Shown: positions 22,601 through 31,660 of the stretch, one piece after another
Numbering within the stretch: the stretch's first letter is position 1
How the letters are laid out: every line of letters begins with the position of its first letter
Assembly: GCF_037975245.1 (NCBI RefSeq)
Contig: NC_092567.1
Coordinates: 601,501 to 665,500 of the forward strand
Length of the DNA stretch: 64,000 bases
From: Apostichopus japonicus
Taxonomy: Eukaryota; Echinodermata; Holothuroidea; Aspidochirotida; Stichopodidae
Direction: 5' to 3'
Notes under the pieces: model-generated
The model's input: the letters and a program-made list of their open reading frames with translations, nothing else
Databases searched by the model: none
What the model was told of the DNA's origin: nothing
Made by a program: the position numbers and the translations under genes

Positions 22601-23731
22601 TACAATCATGAAAGCATGAACAAATAAGAAATAAGATGGAGGATTAGAAGTTTGAAAGATTAAAAGGATTATAACAGAGATTCTAAGAACCCATTTTGAA
22701 TATAAATGGCTGCTCTCTAGATAAATGAGTTCTTAAAAAGCATAATTCTAAAAGTTGGCAAGATAGTAGGATTTCGTAGATTGTACTTGTTGGTTCTATT
22801 GCACAGAGAGATCAACTAGAAGTGAACTCATGTATGTATGTATGTATTTTAGATCCTCCTGCAAGCAGGAACTTGCGAAGAAGCCATCATGTAAACTTGC
22901 TGACCTGTTATTGTTATTGGTTGTTTGAGATGATTTACTTTGGGTTCAATTTCCACAGGAAGAGCATGGTTTCTTTGACATCCACGACTATGGTACGCTG
23001 GTCATCGAGAGGCTGGATGAATGCAGCAAGACGAAGAAGGACCCTATCTTGTTCTCGGAGGTCGTCAGTGAAAAGAACAACTTTGATATCAGCAGAATGT
23101 TTCTGGCAACTTTACAGCTGGTATTTAACGTCAAACTATCAGTTACTTCATAAAACCCCTTGTTAGATTGCTTTCTAATATTTTATTTATTTGATGCCAT
23201 TCCTTCTCTTTCAACGATGACAATAATGTTTTTGATCTCTGTCACTTTGTGGTACCCCAACTGATCATCTGTTACAGAATGCACATTATCACTTTTGTAT
23301 CTATTTAGTATTTATCTCCTTGTTCAATTAATTCCTTGTTAAGAGCTCTCAACAGATTAAATTTATACCTTCTTTCAAGTCATTTTTATTCAGTGAAAGA
23401 TTGCATCTCCACAGGTATATGTGTACCTTTCGAATTGCTCCAAAACATCTTTACAATAGCAAGTTACAAAGAAGCCTTCCAAATATCTTTGTCTCAATTA
23501 GGAATAATTTCAAAGGACAAATTTCAACTAAATAATATCATATTGCAATGACTTAAAATTCATGAAATCTATATTTTTCTTCTGTTTCTGTTACAGGCCA
23601 ACAATTACAATGTAGAAGTATCATCAACAGAGCCAGGTGAGGGCGGAATGGACACCATGAGATTACAATTACTGAGCAAGACCAGGCACCACGAAGAGAT
23701 GGCAGGATACAAAGCGCCCTCTATCAAATAA
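7602..23731 (+). CDS. NCAPH2: Condensin-2 complex subunit H2 (kleisin beta), complete coding region, 16 coding exons
   Basis: NCAPH2 is the kleisin of condensin II; it bridges the SMC2/SMC4 heads and recruits NCAPD3 and NCAPG2 to compact chromosomes in the nucleus. Coding exons: 7602-7727, 9517-9674, 10103-10184, 10991-11065, 11211-11287, 12383-12534, 13777-13869, 14202-14263, 15634-15769, 16927-17037, 18111-18238, 18861-19047, 19798-19865, 20515-20616, 22959-23120, 23597-23731. All have AG/GT borders and compatible phases, giving 617 residues (human about 605). Near residue 12 stands [16 protein letters not shown], almost identical to human; exon 2 has [12 protein letters not shown] and the [10 protein letters not shown] helix. 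Exon 9 has KDPWETLDP, exon 10 a basic KARKRKR patch, exons 7 and 12 acidic linkers. Exons 14-16 carry the C-terminal SMC-binding part ([36 protein letters not shown]). ATG 7602 is used because it opens the conserved block; ATG 7611 in the same frame is also possible. Confidence 0.95.
7728..9516 (+). other. NCAPH2 intron 1
   Basis: This intron opens with GTACAGTACC and ends in CCGACAG. It contains a non-LTR retrotransposon 3' fragment at 8284-8655. The remainder is AT-rich with no recognisable gene. Confidence 0.8.
8284..8655 (-). mobile_element. Degenerate 3' end of a CR1/L2-like non-LTR retrotransposon
   Basis: An (AAT)n tract at 8287-8303 is followed on the + strand by a 3' UTR carrying the inverted pair GGCATTTATAAAGCGCCATA and TATGGCGCTTTGC. 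On the minus strand, frames interrupted by shifts give an [11 protein letters not shown]-like segment and [12 protein letters not shown], the usual C-terminal end of such ORF2 proteins. It is a different subfamily from the copies at 2369 and 18322. Confidence 0.6.
10025..10100. repeat. TTTTCA-rich tract before NCAPH2 exon 3
   Basis: About 75 bases of repeated ATTTTC/CATTTTT run directly into the acceptor TTTTTTTCAG at 10102. The tract doubles as an extended polypyrimidine region for exon 3. Confidence 0.7.
10174..10370 (+). repeat. Tandem duplication (109-bp spacing) of NCAPH2 exon 3 end plus donor
   Basis: GCAGAGCTGCGGTAAGTAGA and the following roughly 65 bases occur at 10174 and again at 10283. 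The exon ends at 10184 in the first copy. The second copy keeps an intact GCG|GTAAGT donor 109 bases downstream, followed by the same CACAATAATGTTAAAGAGCT intron block. Confidence 0.9.
11679..12298 (+). mobile_element. 620-bp TTAA-type MITE, family A, copy 1
   Basis: The ends are inverted TTAAAGCAGCATTTTG; the outermost TTAA at 11679-11682 and 12295-12298 looks like the target duplication. The interior has no transposase. The same element occurs inverted at 13111-13735. TTAA duplication is typical of piggyBac-like transposition, but the terminal bases differ from canonical piggyBac ends, so the superfamily stays open. Located in NCAPH2 intron 5. Confidence 0.85.
12568..12985. repeat. Minisatellite of about 46-bp units in NCAPH2 intron 6
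   Basis: About nine units of the form AAAAGCTTCTTTGAAATAAA followed by TAAGTAGGTTAATGAAAAGTTTAAAC run from shortly after the exon 6 donor to about 12985. Units vary by small substitutions. Confidence 0.85.
13111..13735 (-). mobile_element. TTAA-type MITE, family A, copy 2 (inverted relative to copy 1)
   Basis: Starts TTAAAGCAGCATTTTGCG and ends CGCAAAATGCTGCTTTCAA, where the expected TTAA has become TTCAA. The sequence is the reverse complement of the element at 11679-12298, with scattered substitutions. Open frames inside this repeat are fortuitous. It lies in NCAPH2 intron 6, so the two copies bracket exon 6. Confidence 0.85.
14253..14575 (+). repeat. Minisatellite built from the NCAPH2 exon 8 end and its 5' splice site
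   Basis: The exon 8 terminus AAAATGTCAAG|GTATTATATA is followed by about eleven degenerate copies of AAAATGCCAAGGTATTATAT plus ATATTA spacers at roughly 25-30 base intervals. Most copies keep CAAGGTA, that is, a potential 5' splice site. Confidence 0.9.
16332..16600 (-). repeat. Degenerate copy of the hammerhead-bearing repeat in NCAPH2 intron 9
   Basis: On the minus strand 16366-16332 reads CTGAAGATCCTAGAAGGATC then GAAACGTC. This is the core found at 41232-41270 with three bases (AGA) lost next to stem II and a weak stem I. Downstream on the + strand, near 16535-16595, an ACACAGGCTTTTTGCA / TTTGTTAACAG block matches the region following the 41.2-kb palindrome, and also 27665-27727, so these are fragments of one repeat family. 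Confidence 0.55.
17633..18000 (-). mobile_element. TTAA-type MITE, family B, copy 1 (inverted)
   Basis: 368 bp between TTAA at 17633 and TTAA at 17997. The imperfect TIRs read TTAAAGGGTGTGAAGACTTG and (complement) TTAAAGGCATTGAAGACTCG. Shared internal blocks include GGGATCGATGGTGTTGTCTA-like sequence and CAGCTAAAGATAACAA. Three more copies occur at 20714, 50069 and 61214. Non-coding. Located in NCAPH2 intron 10. Confidence 0.85.
18322..18690 (-). mobile_element. Second copy of the CR1/L2-like non-LTR 3' end, frameshifted
   Basis: Nearly identical to 2369-2770, with the same (AAT)n end, 3' UTR and the blocks [19 protein letters not shown] and NRSNRSWG on the minus strand. An extra C in the GCCCCC run near 18556-18560 breaks the frame before the LWNSLP motif. 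Located in NCAPH2 intron 11. Confidence 0.8.
19032..19190 (+). repeat. Three tandem copies of the NCAPH2 exon 12 end plus donor
   Basis: The unit ATGGATGAGCACCCTGGTAA followed by GCGGGAGAGTTCTCTTTCAG and ATGGTTATT occurs at 19032, 19086 (degenerate, donor changed to CTGCTAAG) and 19138. Copies 1 and 3 have the same CCTG|GTAAGC donor. Reading through copy 1 meets an in-frame TGA at 19143-19145, so only the first donor gives the conserved protein. Confidence 0.9.
19610..19746. repeat. 27-29-bp minisatellite (about five units) in NCAPH2 intron 12
   Basis: Units of the form TACAGTGTTACTGTTGTGAT plus GTTTGAG are repeated head to tail, ending about 50 bases before the exon 13 acceptor. Confidence 0.85.
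20714..21079 (+). mobile_element. TTAA-type MITE, family B, copy 2
   Basis: Starts TTAAAGGCATTGAAGACTCC and ends GAGTCTTCACCCCCTTAA, with TTAA at both borders. The interior matches the other family B copies, including GCTGGACCTGAGATGTCCAT and GGGATCGATGGTGGTGTCTA. It sits in NCAPH2 intron 14, opposite in orientation to copy 1 in intron 10. Confidence 0.85.
21281..21405. repeat. 30-bp minisatellite, four units, in NCAPH2 intron 14
   Basis: Units of TAAATGGAGTGCTAATCCCT plus TGAGCATTTG. Because the unit is a multiple of three, several frames stay open and encode repeat peptides; I regard these as artefacts. Confidence 0.9.
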
Positions 23732-24207
23732 AGGGCGCCCTCATTAAATAAAGGGTGCCCTCATTAACTTCTCTCCGACAAATGTATTTGATAAAGTGAA
23801 CAATACATCTATCAAAGAAATTTGAATCAGGAAGTAGATCATGAAGAAGTCATCTCTTCTCGCTTTCTTGATAGGGTTACCATAGTAACAGCCCTCCGAT
23901 GCTGGAACGTAGTATGAGAATGGCACCGCAGAAGGTAGTATTTAAACACAACAATAGCCTACTCTGGGCTGAGTCATTGGCAGGCTTGGTTAAGGTCCTC
24001 TATTATTGAAATTTATCTTTTTATTTTTCTGGCTGTCTGCTCAGGAAATATTTATTTTGAGTAACCTTGAATCAAACTTGATGAACCTCACTGTAATCTG
24101 CTGTCGGGTTCCTGACAATTCCTGAAAAGTTGTGAATAATAATGAGTCCTGGATACTAGATTGTTTGATGGTGTGTCTGGTAAGATGTTTTATGACTTGA
24201 ACTTGTA
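23732..24207 (+). other. NCAPH2 3' UTR with duplicated poly(A) signals overlapping the stop codon
   Basis: The stop TAA at 23729-23731 lies inside an AATAAA (23727-23732), and a second AATAAA is at 23747-23752. Both sit in a roughly 20-bp tandem repeat of GCGCCCTCATTAAATAAAGG. If either hexamer is used the 3' UTR would be only tens of bases. No later AATAAA is obvious before the satellite. Confidence 0.5.
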
Positions 24208-26437
24208 AGAAATGAGATCAGATTGCTGTAAGGAATGTGAGGGTGTACTAGGCAAGCCATACATAATCAGATGATTGTAATGAATGTGAGGGTGTACTAG
24301 GCAAGCCATGCACGATCAGATGATTGTAATGAATGTGAGGGTGTACTAGGCGAGCCATACACAATCAGATGATTGTAAGGAATATGAGGGTGTACTAGGC
24401 AAGCCATACACGATCAGATGATTGTAATGAATGTAAGGGTGTACTGGGCAAGCCATACACGATCAGATGATTGTAATGAATGTGAGGGTGTACTGGGCAA
24501 GCCATACACGATCAGATGATTGTAATGAATGTAAGGGTGTACTGGGCAAGCCATACACGATCAGATGATTGTAATGAATGTGAGGGTGTACTGGGCAAGC
24601 CATACACGATCAGATGATTGTAATGAATGTAAGGGTGTACTGGGCAAGCCATACACGATCAGATGATTGTAAGGGTGTACTGGGCAAGCCATACACGATC
24701 AGATGATTGTAATGAATGTGAGGGTGTACTAGGCAAGCCATGCACGATAAGATGATTGTAAGGAATGTGAGGTGTACTAGGCAAGCCATGCATGATCAGA
24801 TGGTTGTAAGGAATGTGAGGGTGTTCTAGGCAAGCCATACATGATCAGATGATTGTAAGGAATGTGAGGGTGTACTAGGCAAGCCATACACCATGAGATG
24901 ATTGTAAGGAATGTGAGGGTGTACTAGGCAAGCCATACACGATCAGATGATTGTATGGAATGTGAGGGTGTACTAGGCAAGCCATACACCATGAGATGAT
25001 TGTAAGGAATGTGAGGGTGTCATAGGCAAGCCATGCATGATCAGATGGTTGTAAGGAATGTGAGGGTGTTCTAGGCAAGCCATACACGATCAGATGATTG
25101 TATGGAATGTGAGGGTGTACTAGGCAAGCCATACACCATGAGATGATTGTAAGGAATGTGAGGGTGTCATAGGCAAGCCATGCATGATCAGATGGTTGTA
25201 AGGAATGTGAGGGTGTTCTAGGCAAGCCATACACGATCAGATGATTGTATGGAATGTGAGTGTGTACTAGGCAAGCCATACACCATGAGATGATTGTAAG
25301 GAATGTGAGGGTGTCATAGGCAAGCCATACACGATCAGATGGTTGTAAGGAATGTGAGGGTGTACTAGGCGAGCCATACACGATCAGATGATTGTAAGGA
25401 ATGTGAGGGTGTACTAGGCAAGCCATACACGATCAGATGATTGTAAGGAATGTGAGGGTGTACTAGGCAAGCCATACACCATGAGATGATTGTAAGGAAT
25501 GTGAGGGTGTCATAGGCAAGCCATGCATGATCAGATGGTTGTAAGGAATGTGAGGGTGTTCTAGGCAAGCCATACACGATCAGATGATTGTATGGAATGT
25601 GAGTGTGTACTAGGCAAGCCATACACCATGAGATGATTGTAAGGAATGTGAGGGTGTCATAGGCAAGCCATACACGATCAGATGGTTGTAAGGAATGTGA
25701 GGGTGTACTAGGCGAGCCATACACGATCAGATGATTGTAAGGAATGTGAGGGTGTACTAGGCAAGCCATACACGATCAGATGATTGTAAGGAATGTGAGG
25801 GTGTACTAGGCAAGCCATGCAAGATCAGATGGTTGTAAGGAATGTGAGGGTGTTCTAGGCAAGCCATACACGATCAGATGATTGTATGGAATGTGAGTGT
25901 GTACTAGGCAAGCCATGCACGATCAGATGATTGTAAGGAATGTGAGGGTATACTAGGCAAGCCATACACGATCAGATGATTGTAAGGAATGTGAGGGTGT
26001 CATAGGCAAGCCATGCATGATCAGATGGTTGTAAGGAATGTGAGGGTGTTCTAGGCAAGCCATACACGATCAGATGATTGTATGGAATGTGAGTGTGTAC
26101 TAGGCAAGCCATACACCATGAGATGATTGTAAGGAATGTGAGGGTGTCATAGGCAAGCCATACACGATCAGATGGTTGTAAGGAATGTGAGGGTGTACTA
26201 GGCGAGCCATACACGATCAGATGATTGTAAGGAATGTGAGGGTGTACTAGGCAAGCCATACACGATAAGATGATTGTAAGGAATGTGAGGGTGTACTAGG
26301 CAAGCCATACACCATGAGATGATTGTAAGGAATGTGAGGGTGTCATAGGCAAGCCATACACGATCAGATGGTTGTAAGGAATGTGAGGGTGTACTAGGCG
26401 AGCCATGCAAGATCAGATGATTGTAAGGAATGTGAGG
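24208..26437. repeat. 49-bp satellite array, about 45 units, with higher-order pattern
   Basis: The monomer is GATCAGATGATTGTAAGGAA followed by TGTGAGGGTGTACTAGGCAA and GCCATACAC. Variant monomers (CCATGAGATG; GTCATAGG; GCATGATCAGATGG; TGTATGGAATGTGAGTG) recur in fixed order, giving repeated multi-monomer blocks of about three to four monomers, some nearly identical over hundreds of bases. Long minus-strand open frames here (up to 183 codons) exist because 3 x 49 = 147 preserves frame; they have no start context or homology and are not genes. Confidence 0.95.
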
Positions 26438-28760
26438 GAGGAAACAAATTTATGCTGTTCGGTAAATTGTATGATAGCATGTGTTTGAGTCCAGCTATGC
26501 GATGTAACAGGTTCAAGTATGAGTGGTCGTATTTTTATTTTTAGTTGGATTAACCAATCAAATCCTGATGATGAGTAACATCACCAACAGCAAGGCCTTT
26601 AAAAAAAAAACCTTCTTAAATCATGGAATGAAAAATTAAATTATTTCTGTTTGACACTGACAGCATGAACAGCTTCTAACCTTTTTCAGATAGAAATGTG
26701 ATATACTGTAAGTACAAATGCTTTGACACCAGAAATGGTAGTACTGTTAGTAAACGAAATTGTCCATACTTAATGTAACCCTCCCATGCATCATTAATAT
26801 TCAGTAGATAGTCCTTGTAAATATTCATATCAAAGTATATATGCTAATGGTTTGATTTATTTTAAAGATATTTTAACCTTTGTTTTTACCAATTGTACAT
26901 GTTTACCTGTTTTGCATAGACTAGGTCTGTAAGCAATTGATACTCTAACATCAGATGTGAACCAAGGTCCATTGCAAAACCCAAAACAAAATTATCAAGG
27001 TCCTGTAAGTTTGTACTTGTTGTGAATTTAATTTCAATGAAATGAATGGGAAAATACAGTTTCCTGGATAAAAAACAAGAATTCTAACTTGGTTATTTAA
27101 ATGAAACAATGTTTTTTTATCATTATTGGACTTGGTGTTATTTAAATTAAAACTTTGTTTTCTTATCATTTTTGTTTTTCTGGAGCATCAAAGCTGTACA
27201 GTTATACCAGCTAACGAGGAGCATTGTTCCTATCAATCATTAATCCATGATCTACTAACAAATCATTTATTGCTAACGCAACAACACTAATTGATGTTGA
27301 CGTTCCGGCTTCCAAATGGTTTAAGCCAGAGTGGTTCGGTCGACGATCACTTTAAAGCTCACACGAGCACAGTCTTATAACATTTGTAGTAGTATTACTA
27401 GCATTATACTAGAGGCATGTGTTGAATAATCGGAATTGTCACATAACTGTATAAGAGAAGACTTGATTTATTTATCTCACACACTTTTGATTTGCATAAC
27501 AGCAAACAGTTTCAAAGTGATGGTCTCATTCTGAACAATATTTTACAACTAGCTTGATTCATTGGCTTTTTTGTGTGTCTGTTTTACCTATGTCCTCTGG
27601 TTACTCTTTAAAGAAAGGATCCTGCTTACATCAAATGTCAGGCTCTCTTAACATCCATTCTTTCACCTACAAAGGTTTTTTGCAGTAGATGAGCAGTTTG
27701 TTTTCAATAGTTTCTCTCTTGAAAAAAGAATTTCTGACACAACTCATCAATTGTATGTTATTATACACACCAATTGACTGTAGAAACACCTACATATAAA
27801 TAGATTGGCACATACATGCAATATTGTAACTTAGTTTCCGAGTGATGATGAAATAGGGTGATAACTGAAACCAATTTATAGAGTTTCAAGTGTTGAGTCA
27901 TAATAATACAACTAACAGGTACATAGGACTGATGGCTTTATGACAATCTTGGTCAGTTCCTAGTAGTCAATGATGCAATTATCAGGTTTTCCTTGCAACT
28001 AATAGCAGTGATGTGTTAAGTGATGACATGGAGGTTATGTCAGTTTACGATAGAGAGTGACATGGTTAGACAATGCCACAATGGGGTAAATGATAAACTA
28101 ACATCAGGCTGGGGACCCATCACCCCCCCCCCTCCTCCCCTAACACATCTGCCCAACAGCCATATATGTTTATGCTAGGAATGAAACTGGATCTACAAAC
28201 CTGGGCTGCAAAACCTGTTCATGGGTAAAGGTTATGTTCTTGCCTGCGGCAATGAGGATGTTTTACAGTCACCTGGGATATATAAAGACCTCCCAATCCC
28301 CCTCCCCAACCCACATAGGCTGAAAGGAGCTAGGAATGAAATGTGACTAAGGCATTTAAAGTGAATCTCTTAACCCTGTCTACAAAATATGTCCATGAGT
28401 AAAGGTTTGTTATTCTTGCTTCGAGCAACGAGGATATGCTAGTGTCACTGGATAGATGCTTTTTGGTGGGGATGGGTAGAGAACCCCCCCCCCCTGTTAC
28501 ACCCATTAATATAGGATGACCATTAATTCCCTGTAATAGCATTAATACAGGATTGCCATTAATTACCCTGTTATAGCATTAATACAGGAGCTGCTAATTT
28601 ATATTAGCCTAACTCTTGTAAATTTGTTTGATTTTTGTTCCTTACTTATTCCATATGACTCTTTGCACTTAATCGTGTTCCACACTTACTAATCTTGAGA
28701 ATAAACTCACACAAACAAATCAAAGAACTGTGTACAACAGTAGGTTAATGAATTTCATAA
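26438..28760. other. Intergenic region downstream of the satellite
   Basis: No gene is recognised. Around 27590-27740 is a degenerate fragment resembling the repeats near 16.5 kb and 41.3 kb (CACCTACAAAGGTTTTTTGC; GAGCAGTTTGTTTTC). At about 28195-28520 two related segments of roughly 190 bp, each with a CCTGTTCATGGGTAAAGG-like start and a poly-C end, form an imperfect tandem duplication. Confidence 0.5.
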
Positions 28761-31660
28761 ATTTATTATACGAGAGCATATTGTTACACACAAAAGAACA
28801 GAACATTTAAAATGATATGAATATCATAAACTCAAATTCTGCATAGTATACTTAGTAATTCTTCAGGGACTTTAACATGACTTCATCTCTTGGGAGTAAT
28901 TGGTACAGATTGTATTTGCAAGTAACTCTTTTAATTAGTGACAAAATGGAAGCAATTCCTCTGTTGATAAGCAAACCACCATCAAACTCCCTAGTTTGTT
29001 GCTGTATCTTAACATGATTGCCAAAGCTGATAATTCAATTGCAGTCTTAAAAAGAAAACTTTAAACAATATAATCTTTGTTTTCTAACACAGAAGGGAAT
29101 TGAAAAGTTGACACTTGCTACACATCGATAAATGATAAAATTTTGTACTGAAGTTTACCCTATCATGGCATATGTAAATACTGTACACTGAAACAGTGGC
29201 ATGTGTCAGGGGACTGCAGCCCCTTACACATCCTCATCTTGGGGGTGGGGGTACATTTAGTATGGAAAGTTTTCCAAAATTCAAAAGTATATTTTGGTGA
29301 GTAGACTGAAGTATACACCTAACTAAGATTTCAAATTACCCAGAATGCACCATGTGATGTCTACACTATATATTTTCTCATCTTATTCATGATGGGTGTT
29401 TGATGTTCTACAGGACTCTAAGTAGGTCTGTGGATCTTTAAACTGAAAATTTGAGATTTTATCATCAAATACGCAGCACTGATGGCATATTCCAAATGTT
29501 AAGAATACTGTGGTCTTTAAAATTTTATACCAAAATAAATTCACATATGAAGAGAATCCCTCACACCTCCATATTTTCTGTGAAAACAGAACAGTACTCA
29601 CAACCTTTAGTAATGAAAAAAATCTTTGCAATTTCAATACCCACCCCCCTCCCCCTCCTTCCACAACAGGTGTGGGTGGACTTTGTCAAACTTTCAGCAA
29701 ATTTATGCCCATATTTTGGCACCCCATGAGTCATGTCTAGCAACCTCAGCCAGCCCCCTCCCCAGGAGGTGTACCCCTAGTTGATAAATGGCATCTTAAA
29801 TACATTTCCCCTTAAATTGGATGTTGTGTAAATCCACCATATTCATATACTGTGTATACATCATAAACTTTTTAAATTGATAAAACTTTAAAATACTAGC
29901 TTGGGAATACTCTGCAATCCTTTCCCACGTTCTTAGACAGCAAATAAACTCGATAAGTGAACAACCACAGAACATAAAACATAGCATTAAGATCATGAAA
30001 GAGCTAATATAAAGAAACTTTGAAAAAAAAATATTGAGCACCTATGTAAATAGTTCTCAGGTGCTCTTGGGAAATTGATCAATCTTGTATTAAACATCCC
30101 TGATGATTTGATTATGCAGAGAGTCACTCCTACCCCCTAGATAACGGTACCCCCTAGATAACCCCTTCTAACCCCCTACATGAGACCACAAACTGAAATA
30201 TCTATCTAAAAGATCCTCTACTCTTCTGAGTCTTAAAATGACAAAAGCTCTGATTAAACGATCCCCACCCTCGTACCATAACAAAAATAAAGAACGGAAA
30301 ATACAACCACCAGCTTCCATCATTGTTTCTTTTCCAAAGTGAATAAAATGAAGCGAGCATGAACAGAAAGGAAAAAATGGAGGAGAGGGTAAAATGAAGA
30401 TAACTTTAATCTGTCCATGTAGGAAAGGGATAAATTCACTATGAATATAGCTTTCCAATTATCCTTTATGATTGTCCTCAATTTAAAAAAAAATTGTTTT
30501 TCAAATAATTTCTTTTGAAAAAAAAAGATTGTTCTCTCTTACCAAGGCAATAAAATTAGATATGGTTATAGTCACATTGCATTTTAAGGTCACAAAGAAA
30601 AAGTTAAGGGAAGATGAATAACTTTCTGATTTTGCTTGTTTGAATGGGATTAATAAGAAGAAAAGAGCCAGGGAAAAAAAACATTTCTAGAATCCTTCCA
30701 TGGTTTAATTAGTCAAGTTTACTTTCAGGTTGGTATTGCTATAATTACAGTAAGTGAAATGTACGTCGTAAAGTTACTAAAATGGCTTAAATTTGTGACC
30801 AAAGGGAAATAGAAGATTGCTCAGTGTTTTCAGTTAAAAAGGAGGTAATTAATAGAAGAACAGTATGAATTAATGCAGAGAAAGTGAATTAACTTGTAAA
30901 ATGTAAACCCACTTTCCTTTTTTGTTGGGAAAGAAGCTTATTTACCGTAAGAGGAGAATTGACCACTTAGTCTGGTTAGTACTGTGAACCATTATCAGTA
31001 TACTGTACAGAGAGTGATCTGTAAACTTGTAAAGCATCAAATATATGCTCCTTTCAATTGAACATCACACTTTAAACTATCCAGCCATGTGGTGCCATAC
31101 AACTTACTATAGTACGGCGATGATATTCAGCATTCCTGCTGTATATAAAGAGTTGATATATTTACTGTACCTTCTTTCATTTATAATTTATCTACCTTGA
31201 TACTGCGTTGCACATGAGATGATATACATTCCAATACTCCCGGCTTGCTTACTCTGGCAGTTTCACCTTAACAGCCTGCATGTCGTACGTACAACGTGAC
31301 ATATCACACCATGCATTAATAAATACAGACTGCTGTAACAGTAACACACACACAAACATATACATAAAGGCATTCCGACTTCTTACAGTCATAATTACAA
31401 CCTACAGGCTACAACACATGTATCTGTTTAAACTCTCTCATGTGACATGCTAACTAGAGCCATCGTGGAGTACCACCCATGGGAATTATCAAGCACTTCT
31501 ATAAATGCCACACATTTTAATGCATCTCACAGATGTCTGTAGCCAAATATTACACAAATTAAACAAATCTTCTTAATATACCAAATTTAGCAAACACCCT
31601 TTTGTTGTTGGCTAATTTACTTTCATAATTTGAGAAAGGACAAACTGAATAGGAAACGTC
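28761..31660 (-). other. Possible long 3' UTR of the PPP1R15 gene or intergenic DNA
   Basis: No coding region is convincing on either strand. Several minus-strand AATAAA hexamers occur, including one near 28765, so the 3' UTR could extend up to about 2.9 kb, but nothing fixes its end. Short C-rich and A-rich tracts are present. Confidence 0.3.

Noticed and set aside
24875-26410. Long minus-strand open frames (up to 183 codons) with MACLVHPHIPYNHL-type repeats
   Set aside because: They are translations of the 49-bp satellite; three monomers make 147 bases, so frames stay open by arithmetic. There is no homology or start context.
24208-26437. CRISPR-like array
   Set aside because: Repeats are contiguous without unique spacers, and the window is eukaryotic; it is a satellite.
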